Assembly (NCBI GenBank): GCA_947247005.1
Contig: OX365945.1
Coordinates: 38,742,551-38,806,550, forward strand
Direction of reading: 5' to 3'
DNA length: 64,000 bases
Source of the DNA: Spisula solida
Lineage: Eukaryota > Mollusca > Bivalvia > Venerida > Mactridae
Part shown: positions 1 to 10,276 of the stretch, piece after piece
Layout: each line of letters opens with the position of its first letter
Numbering within the stretch: position 1 is the stretch's first letter
Translations under genes and position numbers: made by a program
The notes under the pieces: generated by a model
The model's input: only the letters and a program-made list of their open reading frames with translations
Databases searched by the model: none
What the model was told of the DNA's origin: nothing

Positions 1-792
1 CAGCTACCAGACAATAAAATCGTACTAGAAAGTTGTACAGGCAGTGTGGATTTCAGTATCTCTTATATATGTGACATATACTCTCCCTCCTAGGCATGTA
101 TTAATATTGTTAAAATGAGCTCATGGATTAGATACATTAAATATCATATGAAACAAAAGTCAACCATTCATTATTTCACCATAATCAATAAAGCTGAATT
201 CAGAAAACTTCCTGCCGGTAGTTGTATTCTGATAAATGCTGTAATTTCCTTCTGTCGTAATTTCATGAAGTGGTGGTGTATTAATTGAAAGTTCCACGCG
301 TTTCACGTGAATTTGCGACAAAATAATGGTGGATGTACATTAGATTATCATTATCGGAACTCATCGAAGATTATATCCCCAAGAAATTATACTGTCATTA
401 AGAAAACAAAACTTCTAGAAACAATCTTGAAATTGGTTTTCTCACTTTTGCTTCACGTCTTTCAATGCTTCCAGCAGTGAGTGGGAAAAAAACGATTTAA
501 ATATAATAGGTTTGTCTTTTGCAGTTTACATTGTCGCTATTTAAGGGATCGATTGGTTATGATACAATGCTCCTAATTTTGTTGACTTGACTACACTCAA
601 ACGATTTAAAAACGCACCACTTATGAAATATAACTTATTTGCATGAAAACGTAAATCTATGGTCATTTGACTTTGGGTGAATAAACTTCAGTCTATACGC
701 AACGAGTTCATGTAATTATCACGAGTTTGAAATAAATTATGATATGGTTACCAGAGGAACCCATGAAATGAAAGTCGCAATTTCAATAGCGA
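1..792. other. Non-coding stretch, no feature recognised
   Basis: AT-rich sequence with no convincing reading frame, tRNA or inverted-repeat structure. Nothing in it could be assigned to the repeat families found elsewhere in the window. Confidence 0.5.
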
Positions 793-876
793 ATATCGAT
801 GGGTTCGCGGAAAACTATTGTAACTCCTATATAAAACATAAGGAGTTACAATAGTTTTCCGCCAACCCATCGATAT
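793..876. repeat. Near-perfect 36-bp hairpin with 12-base loop
   Basis: Positions 793-828 and 841-876 are reverse complements with a single mismatch (CG against GG near the outer third). The loop at 829-840 is AT-only apart from one C. The outer end is ATATCGATGGGTT. No flanking gene is visible. It could be a very short foldback MITE or a microRNA-like precursor; the near-total symmetry and lack of bulges favour a recent foldback element or inverted duplication. Confidence 0.85.
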
Positions 877-1485
877 AAGAACCTGCTGTACGCACGTGAC
901 ACCTCCTCCTCAATGATAACATGCATTACATACTAGGATATACATTGTGTTCTGTGTGATGTTTTCCCACTCTTCAAGCAACACTTAACTTAAATCATAA
1001 TGATATGTGGCTGCAGTTGCCTGTCTCATCCCGTATGACCGAGTTCATATTCTAGATGTACTGAGTGTGTACTCCACTGACAGCTGGCATTCGTCTGACA
1101 CGGTGTTAAGTCATGCGGAACCATTTCGAGTTATACAGCTTGTGTTATGTCAGGCACGAGGGATCATAACCTTGGGCTGGTCTGATCGTGGTTGGTCTTT
1201 GACACCAACAATCGATGTTCTAAGCACACACTCTTTGTGTGGTGGCAGCTGGACCGCCAAGCTACGACACAGTGGCTTATTTTAGCTTGTAGCAAACCCA
1301 AAAGTATCCGAACAAATATTTCGAGCTAATTGCAACAGAAAAGGTCATTAGAAAATATTTGTATGTTTTTTTTCAATGTGTCCAATTGCAAATCAATATC
1401 GACCGGTAATGTTGACGCGATCGAGCTGCACGTGAAAAAACATGCAAAATCAGAGAAGTGTTGCTGGCGGTGAATTCCGATTTAT
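877..1485. other. Non-coding stretch
   Basis: An open frame of about 90 codons at 1007-1285 has no recognisable domain, no splice context and unremarkable composition. I do not support it as a gene. Nothing else is seen. Confidence 0.4.
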
Positions 1486-1790
1486 GAAAACTCGCATGTA
1501 ATGAGCACGAATGTAAGATTCTGTTTATCACATAACCTTAAAAAATGCAAATTATTGTTCCAAAAGGATGATGTACGCTTCATATGTTTCAGCGGTACAA
1601 TGAGCGCGACGTCATAGCGACGTTGATTTTATCATGACGTCATTGACGTATCAATGCATGGATCGGCTAACGTCACGTCAAGCTAATTTAAATATTTATT
1701 GCACAGTCTGGGAGTGCCGAACGATATTTACGGCACGGCTTTATGGCACTCCTGGGCCACAGGTTATGTGATAAATAAAGATTATGAACT
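1486..1790 (+). mobile_element. MITE-like family G, copy 1
   Basis: TTTATCACATAACCT at 1524-1538 is the exact reverse complement of 1761-1775, giving a non-coding element of about 250 bp with short inverted ends. The interior is unusually rich in ACGT-containing sites (GACGTC, TGACGTCA). Related copies are at 15300-15545 (same strand, truncated) and 35289-35550 (opposite strand). Homology continues slightly outside the inverted ends (GAGCACGAATGTAAGAT), so the true boundary may lie further out. No transposase frame, so it would be non-autonomous. Confidence 0.65.
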
Positions 1791-2459
1791 GGAGAGATAC
1801 TGTAGACTATTAATTGCAGCCTAAAATGAATTTTGACCAAATTCCGTTATTTTTTATACTGGTGCGTTTTTAAATCTGTTGATTGTAGATAAGGAAGTGT
1901 ATACTATAAACATTTTAATTTTAAAATGCGTGTTGTGTGATGTTAACATAGATTAGTACATTATCAAAGTCATCAATGCAGTCGACAGTGTAACTCAAGT
2001 TTGATTGCTTTAGTTCAAACTTTCTTATTTTACAATTACCGACACGTTGCTACGACACGTTGCTACAATAGTAACTTTACTATCAGTATTATTAATCAAT
2101 GTTAAACCACAAACCCCAGTTGAAAAGTCAGGAACTGAATCACAAAGTGTCGTATTCGTTTTTCTAGACGAAAAATATTATTTCGCCTAGGCGCTCTTAC
2201 CCTCGGCCCATGCCCCACTGTATCCACTGTGATTGTAAATGGCAACACTATTGACGACTGTTAGTTCCTTGAAATGTCAGTTTCAGAAAACGGGTTTGGA
2301 TTAGCAATGCTCCGCAGTAGCCAATATGCAAATTTACTTACTATTTAATAATTTATTACTACTTTCAGTTGATTGTAGTCAGTCAGTTTCAAATTTCAAA
2401 GTCCCGTGTACTGTCAGCTGAAGTATTGAGTGCCCGAGTATAATTATAGGTGTCTTATA
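1791..2459. other. Non-coding stretch
   Basis: No gene, tRNA or clear repeat structure seen. Confidence 0.4.
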
Positions 2460-2610
2460 TTTATAGGTTAATACACGACACAGCACGACAGGGAGGCGAT
2501 AATCCCCCCGGAAAATGAATAATGACCTCGAGGGCTTCAGCCCGATGGTGATTTATTAACTCCGGGCGCATTATCAACTTCCGGCCAGGCTCTTAAGTGT
2601 ATTAAAGTCT
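2460..2610. repeat. Foldback fragment with GGGCTTCAGCCC core
   Basis: An imperfect palindrome centred on a GAGGG...CCCGATGG core, flanked by TTAATACACGACAC and GGAGGCGATAATCC. The same outer sequence occurs in inverse orientation at about 15500-15540, and the same type of core (GAGGGCGCTAGCCCGA) recurs at 19975-19992 and 20090-20106. This is one of a family of dispersed foldbacks related to the 905-bp element at 19.9 kb. Confidence 0.5.
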
Positions 2611-3212
2611 TTAATATGGTTGTAAACAATAAAATGCGCTAAGAGTAAATAAAATTGGCAAAGAAATATTGCATATGAGCAACGTAACGTCATTTTGAAC
2701 CATATAATAATAACATTTTCCTGATACTAAAAGTGGTCTATTTTTGGGAGTCTGTTAAAGCAAACAACTGGGCGGTTATTTCATAGATACATTATATAGA
2801 TCTATCGATTTAAGAAACAACTTCACGGTCGATATTTAACAGGGCAAAATCTTCCCCCGCAGCTGATAGTGTCAAGTGAATAGTTTGATGCTGTATAAAT
2901 CAAGAATTTCGCGCTAACAACGGAGAAAGACTTTCTTATGGTCTTTGTTATTTCATTAACCTTTCACGCCCATGGGGATTAGAAATGTCTCGAAAACGAC
3001 GCATTTCAAGACCTGCGATTGCAAATGTAGAAACTTTGTTGACATCTGAACACTATGAAATGTTCTCCTATTCCCACAGTGTTTTTGACTAAACGATTCC
3101 AACACTTATCATTGAAAACCAAGTCTAATTCACTGTTTTTAATTAGCAACAAAGAACATTCCATTGAAGTAGGAAATATGTCGTAATTTCAGGTAACATT
3201 AAGTAATGATAT
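2611..3212. other. Non-coding stretch
   Basis: AT-rich; no gene or repeat family recognised. Confidence 0.4.
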
Positions 3213-3375
3213 TAAACAATACAATACCACGCGGTATAACCCGACGAATACGCCACCGAGTGACGAATACACAACAGAGGTAAACACTGATGACGGATTA
3301 GTAGTGATGTTATATTTCTTACCAGCAAATCTCGATTTCGAGATTTCTTTTGGATCTAAGGATTTGTGAATGACC
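3213..3375 (+). repeat. Left member of an inverted-repeat pair
   Basis: This segment is closely matched in reverse complement by 4323-4470. Shared landmarks are GGATCTAAGGATTTGTGAATGA and GTAGTGATGTTATAT, the latter next to GATGACGGATTA. A different short sequence (TTTGC-GAATAAA-CTGATAGCGC) lies beside each arm in direct orientation at 3419 and 4279, so the arms were rearranged relative to their neighbourhood. The reading frame through it is not recognisable. Confidence 0.65.
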
Positions 3376-3705
3376 ACGAAGGTTAAAATATACTATTCAA
3401 AGAGTCTCGCATGTTATCTTTGCAGAATAAAGCTGATAGCGCATGTTTATACACGCCATTTAGAAAATAATGTTCAAATCTCACGTTCATTGCCCGAAAT
3501 TAGCCAGTTTGCTATAGTATTGAACTATTTAACCTCATAGATCTAATGAAATATCATCTATGAACAATTTTGCCAAGTTGCAACTCTGTCCATGCCTTTA
3601 ACCGATGTTTGACCCTTCTAAAGAGACCCTGGTATGCGCAAAAATGTTGATTTTACGGCAGAGGAGATTTTGTGATGATGACGTTTACGGCAGGGTATGA
3701 AAAAC

Positions 3706-4057
3706 AGAGAGGTTGCGATGCAACGTGTACGACTACGTGTACGTGAAGCTACCCGAACATGTTTACGTACGCGTTACAATTAAAATTGGTTTGCGAAAGA
3801 CAACGGGTGTGTGTAACATCACATGACAGTAATATGTTGTAACACGATTTCTTCGTGAAACGATATTGAGTGTTTAAACTCCATGAAACCAATGGAGATG
3901 AATTATTGTGTTTCCCGTGCATACGCATAACTGTGTGACATAGTACACATTATATTTTCGTCTGTCACACGTCAGTTACTTGTAGAAGGCACACATACCT
4001 GAATGACGAAATACTCAAAAATAGTACACGTTACACGTTGACTTTCGCAACCTCTCT
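3706..4057. mobile_element. 352-bp MITE with AGAGAGGTTGCG inverted ends
   Basis: The left end at 3706 reads AGAGAGGTTGCG followed by CAACGTGTACG. The right end, reversed, reads AGAGAGGTTGCG followed by AAAGTCAACGTGTAACG. The inverted ends thus run about 34 bp with a small indel. The interior has no open frame and is rich in ACGT, GTAC and ACGTGT motifs. The flanks on both sides contain GACGTTTACGGC, consistent with insertion into or beside a small repeat. Superfamily not assigned; a clear target-site duplication is not visible. Confidence 0.7.
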
Positions 4058-4322
4058 AATATGGTTGACGTTTACGGCTGAAGAAACATTTAATAAAATT
4101 GCCATTTCGCACAGTTTCAATCGTTTTTTACCCGGTAAAGCATGGAATATTTGGAAGAGTACATGCCAATGAGCATTTGTTCAACCAAAAAGTGTTGAAT
4201 GTAACTGCCTTACACGTATACTATGCATAAGTATTCAATATCAAATGTTATTGTAGTTACTGTTGTCATAGATAACTCTTTGCGGAATAAATCTGATAGC
4301 GCCTGTGTTCAAATCTCTCTTC

Positions 4323-4470
4323 GTGATCATTCACAAATCCTTAGATCCAAAAGAAATCTCGAAATCAAGATCTGCTGGTAAAAAATATAACATCACTACT
4401 AATCCGTCATCAGTGTGTTGTGTATTCTTCACTCGGTGGCGTATTCGTCGGGTTATACCGTGTGAATACG
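4323..4470 (-). repeat. Right member of the inverted-repeat pair
   Basis: Reverse complement of 3213-3375 with scattered substitutions and a short deletion. Together with that arm it encloses about 950 bp, including the 352-bp MITE. Pairing would form a long imperfect stem. Confidence 0.65.
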
Positions 4471-4647
4471 ACTATCCTTAAACTGCAGCAACGCCGGTAC
4501 GAGTATTATTATTACACTCTCAGCATCTAAGAAGAAATTATGAAAAACCTGTTGTATTCTTTATTGTGTTGGTTATCGTTAGACCATTTCTCATGTCTTG
4601 CCAGAGAACCGCCATTTCAAATACCACAATATTAGTTTTGTCTATAT

Positions 4648-5310
4648 TAAGGAGGTGGAGTGAGAACACAAGTGGTAAATAATATTTCAGAATTTTTGAG
4701 AATATAAAAGGACTCAAGCAGGCAGACTTGTCTTGTATGTATACTATCACTGTATCATAACACCAACAACTGGTTATAAAACTGGCCATCCTTTTAAATA
4801 GTTTGTTTCAAAGAATGTGTGTACCTTTCAGTACTCGTTCCTAAACATACAAATTGGAAAATGCGACGAGCCAAAACTCATGCCATACTTACATTTTAAC
4901 TCCCGGGAACAAACTCTTATTCAATTTTTGGCTGAAAAATGTATACTTTAAAAGATATTCAAGAAACATTTCTACTTTCGGTTTGCAAGGTCATTGAAGT
5001 TTTGCATGACACAGGTTCATAAATATGTTTTATTAATATTTTTTGTAAGAGTTTGTTCCTTATACTATTGACTATGTCGCTAACAATGTCTTAATGTTAC
5101 GTTGACTTTGTTTGTGAACGAGCAAGATTTGCAATGAAAGTACTGTCATGCTTCAATAAATTCACTTTACCGATATTTTTTTTTGTTTGACTGCAAGGGT
5201 AATAGGGTGCATCATAATACAATGCTTACTGTACCCAACGCATTTCAATTTTAAGAATGAAATGCTTTATAAAAAAAACATGCTCAATCTCACTATAAAT
5301 TATATCTTTA
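4648..5310 (+). repeat. Direct duplication, copy 1
   Basis: About 660 bp matched in the same orientation by 5968-6630. Shared landmarks include GGTGGAGTGAGAACA, TACTATCACTGTA, AACAAACTCTTA, CTTTAAAAGATATTCAAGAA and GAACGAGCAAGATTTGCAAT. The two copies differ by many substitutions and indels, so the duplication is not recent. Copy 1 sits just past the splice donor of the exon at 5353-5775, that is, in its putative downstream intron. Confidence 0.8.
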
Positions 5311-5352
5311 CATTATATTTCAGTTCTATATTCTACCAATATTATAGCTTAC

Positions 5353-5775
5353 CTGCTAACAGTTCGTCTGTGTCGTCATATCTGCATGAACTTGCATTCG
5401 ATCCTTTTCTACTACTTCGGCTACTTCCGGAACTTCGCCGAGAAGTACAGTCGGAAAGTAACGAGGTTCTACGACTGCATATACTACTTCCGGAACCACG
5501 CCGATCGTTGGAAGCTAGTGATGTTCGTCTGCTACTAAGACTACTTCCGGAACCTCTCCGATCGGTTTCGTTAGAGGCAATTGAAGTCCGTCTGCTACTT
5601 AAGCTTTCCGCACTACATCGACGTAAATAGTCCGAAGCATATGACTGTCTTCTGCTACCATAGTCAACAAATATCTGAGGCACCACAAATTTTGTTTCTT
5701 CTTGTTTCTTATTCTGCATTGGTCCCATCACTAAGCTTTTCTTGTCTTCTGCCCGCTCTCGCTTTCTAATACCAG
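5353..5775 (-). CDS. Probable internal exon coding for an RRxS phosphosite-repeat linker
   Basis: On the minus strand the segment starts after a polypyrimidine-AG acceptor (TATACTTTCAG, exon base 5775). It ends before a consensus donor (AGCAG|GTAAGC, exon base 5353). It is open throughout its 423 bp, entering in phase with two spare bases. The peptide begins GIRKRERAEDKKSLVMGP, then KFVVPQIFVDYGSRRQS, then several imperfect repeats of S-RRTS-AS and RRGSGSS, ending DDTDELLAG. Basic RRxS motifs match the generic protein kinase A consensus, so a regulated, disordered linker is plausible. The repeat is serine/arginine-rich but is not an RS splicing domain, because the dipeptides are not alternating. 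I do not recognise the parent protein; a linker in a giant muscle kinase of the twitchin class is one untested possibility. The 423-bp length being divisible by three would allow skipping without a frameshift. Confidence 0.6.
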
Positions 5776-5967
5776 CTGAAAGTATAATGTTATTACTCAG
5801 TTATTATTACACCAAGTATGGCGTCTGATTTCTGCATGAACAAATGGTCATGAACTCGACCTAACTAACAGCTACATTCTGCCGCATTCGTCATAATTTA
5901 TGGTTAATAGTTCATCAGCAACATAGCAACCTATTTACATTGTAAGCCCTTAGCATTACATTATTTA

Positions 5968-6630
5968 AGGGGGTGGAGTGAGAACAAAAGTTGGAGAGGG
6001 GTTGTAAACAATTATTCAGATTTTTTGAGAAAATAAAAGGGCTCAAGCAGACAGTATACTATCACTGTAACAGAACATCAACAACTTGTTAAAAAGGGTC
6101 ACCCTTATAAAATAGTTTCAAAGAATATGTGTGCCTTGCAGTACTCGTTCATAAACACACAAATTGGCAAATGCCACGTGCCAAAACGCATACCATGTTA
6201 ACAGTATAACTCCAGGGAACAAACTCTTAGTCTTATTTAGTTTTTGACTGAAAAATGTATACTTTAAAAGATATTCAAGAAACATATTTCTACTTCCGGT
6301 TTGCAAGGTCATTGACGTTTAGCATGATACAAGTTCATAAATATGTTTCATACTTATTTCTTTATTAGAGTTTGTTCCTTATACTATTGACTATGTCTCT
6401 AACAACAAACGTTGACTCTTAATTTTATTTTGACTTTGTTTGTGAACGAGCAAGATTTGCAATGAAAGTGCTGTCATGCTTCAATAAATTCACTTATTGA
6501 TATTTATTTTTTGTTGAACATCAAAGGTAAATATAGTGCATTATAATACTTTGCGTACTGTATCCAACATATTTCAATTTTGAGAATAAAGTGCTGTTGA
6601 AAAGAACATGCTCAATGTTACTAAAAATTA
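5968..6630 (+). repeat. Direct duplication, copy 2
   Basis: Second copy of 4648-5310, offset by about 1.3 kb, on the other side of the RRxS exon. Near its end it keeps CTCTTACC, which may correspond to the reversed donor of the exon next to copy 1. No second exon follows; a SINE begins about 20 bp later. Confidence 0.75.
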
Positions 6631-6647
6631 AACTCTCTTACCATAAA

Positions 6648-7079
6648 TAAAAAAAAATATACCAGATTTATATAGCGCCCTTTTCATGCGAACGCACGTT
6701 CAAAGGCACTTTACCCATGTTGCAGTCACAAGGGCGCAGGTGCATCCTCTACCAGTGAAGATACAGCATGATCTGACCAGGAGGACAGACTGAGAGAAAG
6801 CCCCTGAAGGGAGAGAGAGACATTAGATACAGGCATGTCCGGCGCTGCAGAGGTGCGCCTAGCTCTTATTTCGAATAGACAGCCTGGTTCTTTAATGTGC
6901 CCGGTGTATAGCACCGATACACAGCTTCCTGGCACTTCCAGAAACTTTGCAGACCACACGGCCAGATATAGCGGGAAATATTATAAATATTTCAGACATG
7001 TCAAGTTCCGATGCCAGGGATTGAACCCACGACCTCTGCATTGACAGCCCAGTGCGTTACCACTGAGCTAACTCCGCTT
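6648..7079 (-). mobile_element. tRNA-derived SINE, family 1, copy 1
   Basis: Read on the minus strand, the 5' end (7077 downward) is tRNA-like. A box-like TTAGCTCAGTGG sits near 7065, and a B-box GGTCGTGGGTTCAATCC lies at 7034-7018. The body contains a conserved-looking segment around GGGCACATTAAAGAACC. The 3' end is GGGCGCTATATAAATCTGG followed by a T-rich tail. These are the features of a Pol III-transcribed tRNA-derived SINE. The central segment resembles the Nin-type conserved domain of metazoan SINEs, from memory only. A second copy is at 49541-49955. It lies between the duplicated segment and a foldback. Confidence 0.8.
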
Positions 7080-7080
7080 A

Positions 7081-7209
7081 TATCATATACCTGCGTGTGC
7101 GACATTGATATTGTCAACACGAGGATAGAATGTCACCCGATGCGAAACCGAGCGTGACATTCTCGATGTTTGACAATATCAATATCAATGTCACACATGC
7201 AGGCATATA
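7081..7209. repeat. 129-bp foldback (about 56-bp arms)
   Basis: 7081-7136 pairs with 7154-7209 with a few mismatches and a 6-bp indel (GATATT repeated in the right arm). The loop is 17 bases. It abuts the 5' end of the SINE at 7079 almost exactly. Confidence 0.75.
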
Positions 7210-7794
7210 ATATTTATTTTAATATACCGAACAATATTAAAAGTATAAAAACGTTCACTGCCATGATTGTGATAGTTATAAACGTGGCTGTGCTTTCTTA
7301 TGTTATTGTGTATATTCCACATTCTTTTTTGTAAAAAATCTTGTTCATTTCACTAGTCCAAGGACCAAAATTGACAAAGTTCCTTGCCCTTGCATGACAT
7401 TCAAAATGTCAGGTCGATCACATGACAGTCAGTTTTCAATCACGGGTAACAAAAGGTTGGAACTTTCTTTGATAGTCAAAATATCTGCCTCTGGAGTTAA
7501 TGGGACTTTAGCATTGAGTGAAGCATAAAAAAGTCATTTTCAACCTTTTCCGGGAATGTATTTATACACAAGTAAGTCTGGAAACTCGTACTACGCCCAT
7601 TTTACTACTATTGGTTTGAATTTATTAACGAAATGTAAAATATCTCTGTGTGCCGCAATATTAGCTGACAATAGACAAGTTTACAGTTGATTGGCAATCA
7701 GCAAAACACTTATACATTACATTTTAACAAATCGGTATTTTGCTAGTTTTGTCACGAAACATTTCGACCACAGATATAAAAGTTTTTTTATTTC
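7210..7794. other. Non-coding stretch
   Basis: No gene or repeat recognised. Confidence 0.35.
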
Positions 7795-7986
7795 AGTTGA
7801 ATTTACATCACGGTGGGCCGAAGAAAAGATAAATGACATTGTTAATTCTATTTCAAAAATATTTTCTGACTATAAATATCTTGGTATTTTTTTCTCACCA
7901 AACGGAAGTTTCTATAAAGCTAGGTCTCATGTTTTATTATATACCTAGCAATGTATTGTTGATTTGTTACGAATACAGGCCTAATC
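7795..7986 (+). pseudogene. Duplicated reverse-transcriptase-like fragment, copy 1
   Basis: The frame reads VEFTSRWAEEKIND, then SDYKYLGIFFSPNGSFYKAR. The latter resembles the segment that follows the catalytic core in LINE reverse transcriptases. Compare VYKYMGLLFTPKLSW in the 16-kb LINE and FCYLGIKFHYTGNM in the 31-kb LINE of this window. The unit starts just after a polypyrimidine-CAG. It is repeated almost identically at 8091-8282. Only about 45 codons are coding-like, so this is a relic. Confidence 0.4.
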
Positions 7987-8090
7987 GCACAGTGGAATAC
8001 AACGCGACATAATTCATTATCCGTGTGATACATTTTTCCGAATCCGTATCATGCATGTCTGACGTGTTATAATATAAAATTTTATATTAC

Positions 8091-8282
8091 AGTTGAATTT
8101 ACATCACGGTGGGACGAAGAAAAGATAAATGACATTGTTAATTCTATTTCAAAAATATTTTCTGACAAAAATATCTTGGTATTTTTTTCTCACCAAACGG
8201 AAGTTTCTATAAAGCTAGGTCTCATGTTTTATTATATATCTAGCAATGTATTGTTAATTTGTTACGAATACAGGCCAAATCG
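8091..8282 (+). pseudogene. Duplicated reverse-transcriptase-like fragment, copy 2
   Basis: Near-identical direct copy of 7795-7986 with a three-base loss (TAT at SDYKY) and a handful of substitutions. The spacer between copies is about 105 bp and is not repeated. The high identity implies a recent duplication. Confidence 0.4.
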
Positions 8283-10118
8283 TAGGCGTAGGCATTTGGT
8301 GGTTTGTTACCTGTAAATTATAGCGGCCATCTTGGACGTCATCTTGGATTTCCGGATCCGCACAACGCATTGACAATTTATGCCGGCAGTTCCATATAGA
8401 ACAGACATAGGCGAATATTTTGGTATATATATATTGCTTGTTCTACATTAGTTGTCACCTCACCCGAAAAATCACCAATTGTCACCCAACTACTAATTTG
8501 GCATAAATAACACCAGTTTTGAAACCAGAAAAGCATTAAATGAATAGAATATTTGTTTGTTTTGATTGAATATGGTTAATAAAACAAACAAATATCCTCT
8601 ATTGTTGGTGATGGAATGCAATTATCAGCAAAAATGACAAATTATTAAAATGGTACTTTACACGAAACAACACTTTTGTGATACTTAACACGGATCATTT
8701 CTATGGCATAACAAGTATATGAAATCGTCGATTTAACTTAACATAGTATTGGGTTTGATTAAACTTGCTTTCAGTTGCCTAAAAATTAACTGTCTTTCAC
8801 AGAAATGGCAAGATCGGAGGTATGTTGCAGAGCGACGACTTGATTGGAAACTGATAAGAACTGATTGATGGGACAGAATGAGTCCTATTGATTTTTACAA
8901 AAAATAAACAATGTGTTGTATCTGTATCTACACGTGATGCTGTCGAAATTAACTATTATATCACAATGCCAAGAGTAAAGAAAACAAGAAATGACAGATA
9001 CAAGTTATTTTTTTCCGGTATTTAATGATATTTTCTAAACTTGGTCATCTTGGGTAAAAAGCTACAGACGACTAGGTCCAACAAAAGACAAACATTTACT
9101 GAGCTGTTTTAATTAAACTATAAGTGCAACTATTTGTAAAGCAAGCTATACTATTCATAAGTCTTACACATTGATTCTGACATTATTTGCTTTGTCATAC
9201 AAGGAAGTGTGGTTCATAATCATCTCCTTTAATATTAATGTTTGTTTCGAATTAAGGGCTCAAAGTATCTTTATGTTTTGTGATGTGCCATGATGTCAGT
9301 TTTCAGTGTTTCACTAATTTAATAAATGATATTGATATCTCTATAATGAATGACATGACAAAACTAGCTTTATTTGCTAGAATGCCGGAAGTTTTTTTTA
9401 GTTGTATCACATAAAACTGTGATATAGAGAGATGTTGTCAGCTGCAACTTCAAAGTGATCACAAAAAGGATTCAAGATTTCTTGCTGTTAGTTGTTCATA
9501 TGGGCATAGTATACCCTGTGCTTTTAAATTCGATAAACTTTATATGTCGAATCATAATTTTATATCCAAATGGAAAAAAGAAAAACACCGCTTGTTTCTT
9601 TTCTTTAGTTGTTATACACTCATCCAACCATGTCGTTGTTTTTGTCGTCACTCCCTTTAGAATGTGCTAGTGCTCGTTCGTGTCGAAAAGCTCTGAATTG
9701 AGTATATTGTCAACATGTATCGGCTAGAGTGCGATATATTTTGAAATAAGACTGGTGTATAAATGTATAAGCTTGCTACTGGAGAAAACAGTAAGCGATC
9801 AATTTCTCTAATGTAAAAGTTACAGGACTGTTTGTAGTATTGATGGTGTCGCGATTTTGACTCCAGTTCTTTCCCCGTATGGGAATGCACAGGTCTGAAA
9901 ACGATCCGTGTTAAGTATCACAGCAGTGTTGTTCCGTGTAAAGTACCGTTTCAATAATTTGTCATTTTTGCAGATATTTGCGTCCACATAGAAAATATAT
10001 CCATGCCTACTGTGTAAAAGTGACCTGACAAATACAGTGAAAAAGATATATTGAATGTGTTTGCACATGAAACTATTGATGTTCATCTCGGTTCAAATAT
10101 AAGTGGGGTACCTCTCGC
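8283..10118. other. Non-coding stretch with a MITE family B remnant
   Basis: A fragment near 8490-8605 contains AATTTGGCATAAATA and ends in AAATATCCTCTATT, matching the ends of family B (11783 and 26876). A short phrase GTAGGCATTTGGTGGTTTG at 8288 recurs at 35123. No gene is recognised. Confidence 0.45.
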
Positions 10119-10276
10119 TATAACTTTAACGCAATAAATTGCAATACAAAAACAAACACAAACTACGCTATATTTATCGTGCTTTCATAGGCAAATGTTT
10201 CGGTCCTTGATTTTAATCCATAACAAAAATATTTCGTGTTTGTTTTTGTACAGCAATTTATCGCGTTAGAGTTATA
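10119..10276. repeat. 158-bp foldback with about 45-bp arms
   Basis: 10119-10163 and 10232-10276 are inverted copies with several mismatches; each contains ACAAAAACAAACAC or its complement. No coding content. Likely a small MITE. Confidence 0.7.

Noticed and set aside
1007..1285. Open frame of 92 codons
   Set aside because: No domain, no splice context and not clearly longer than expected by chance.
7012..7077. Genuine tRNA gene
   Set aside because: A- and B-boxes are present but the sequence continues into a 430-bp body found again at 49.5 kb, so it is a SINE head.
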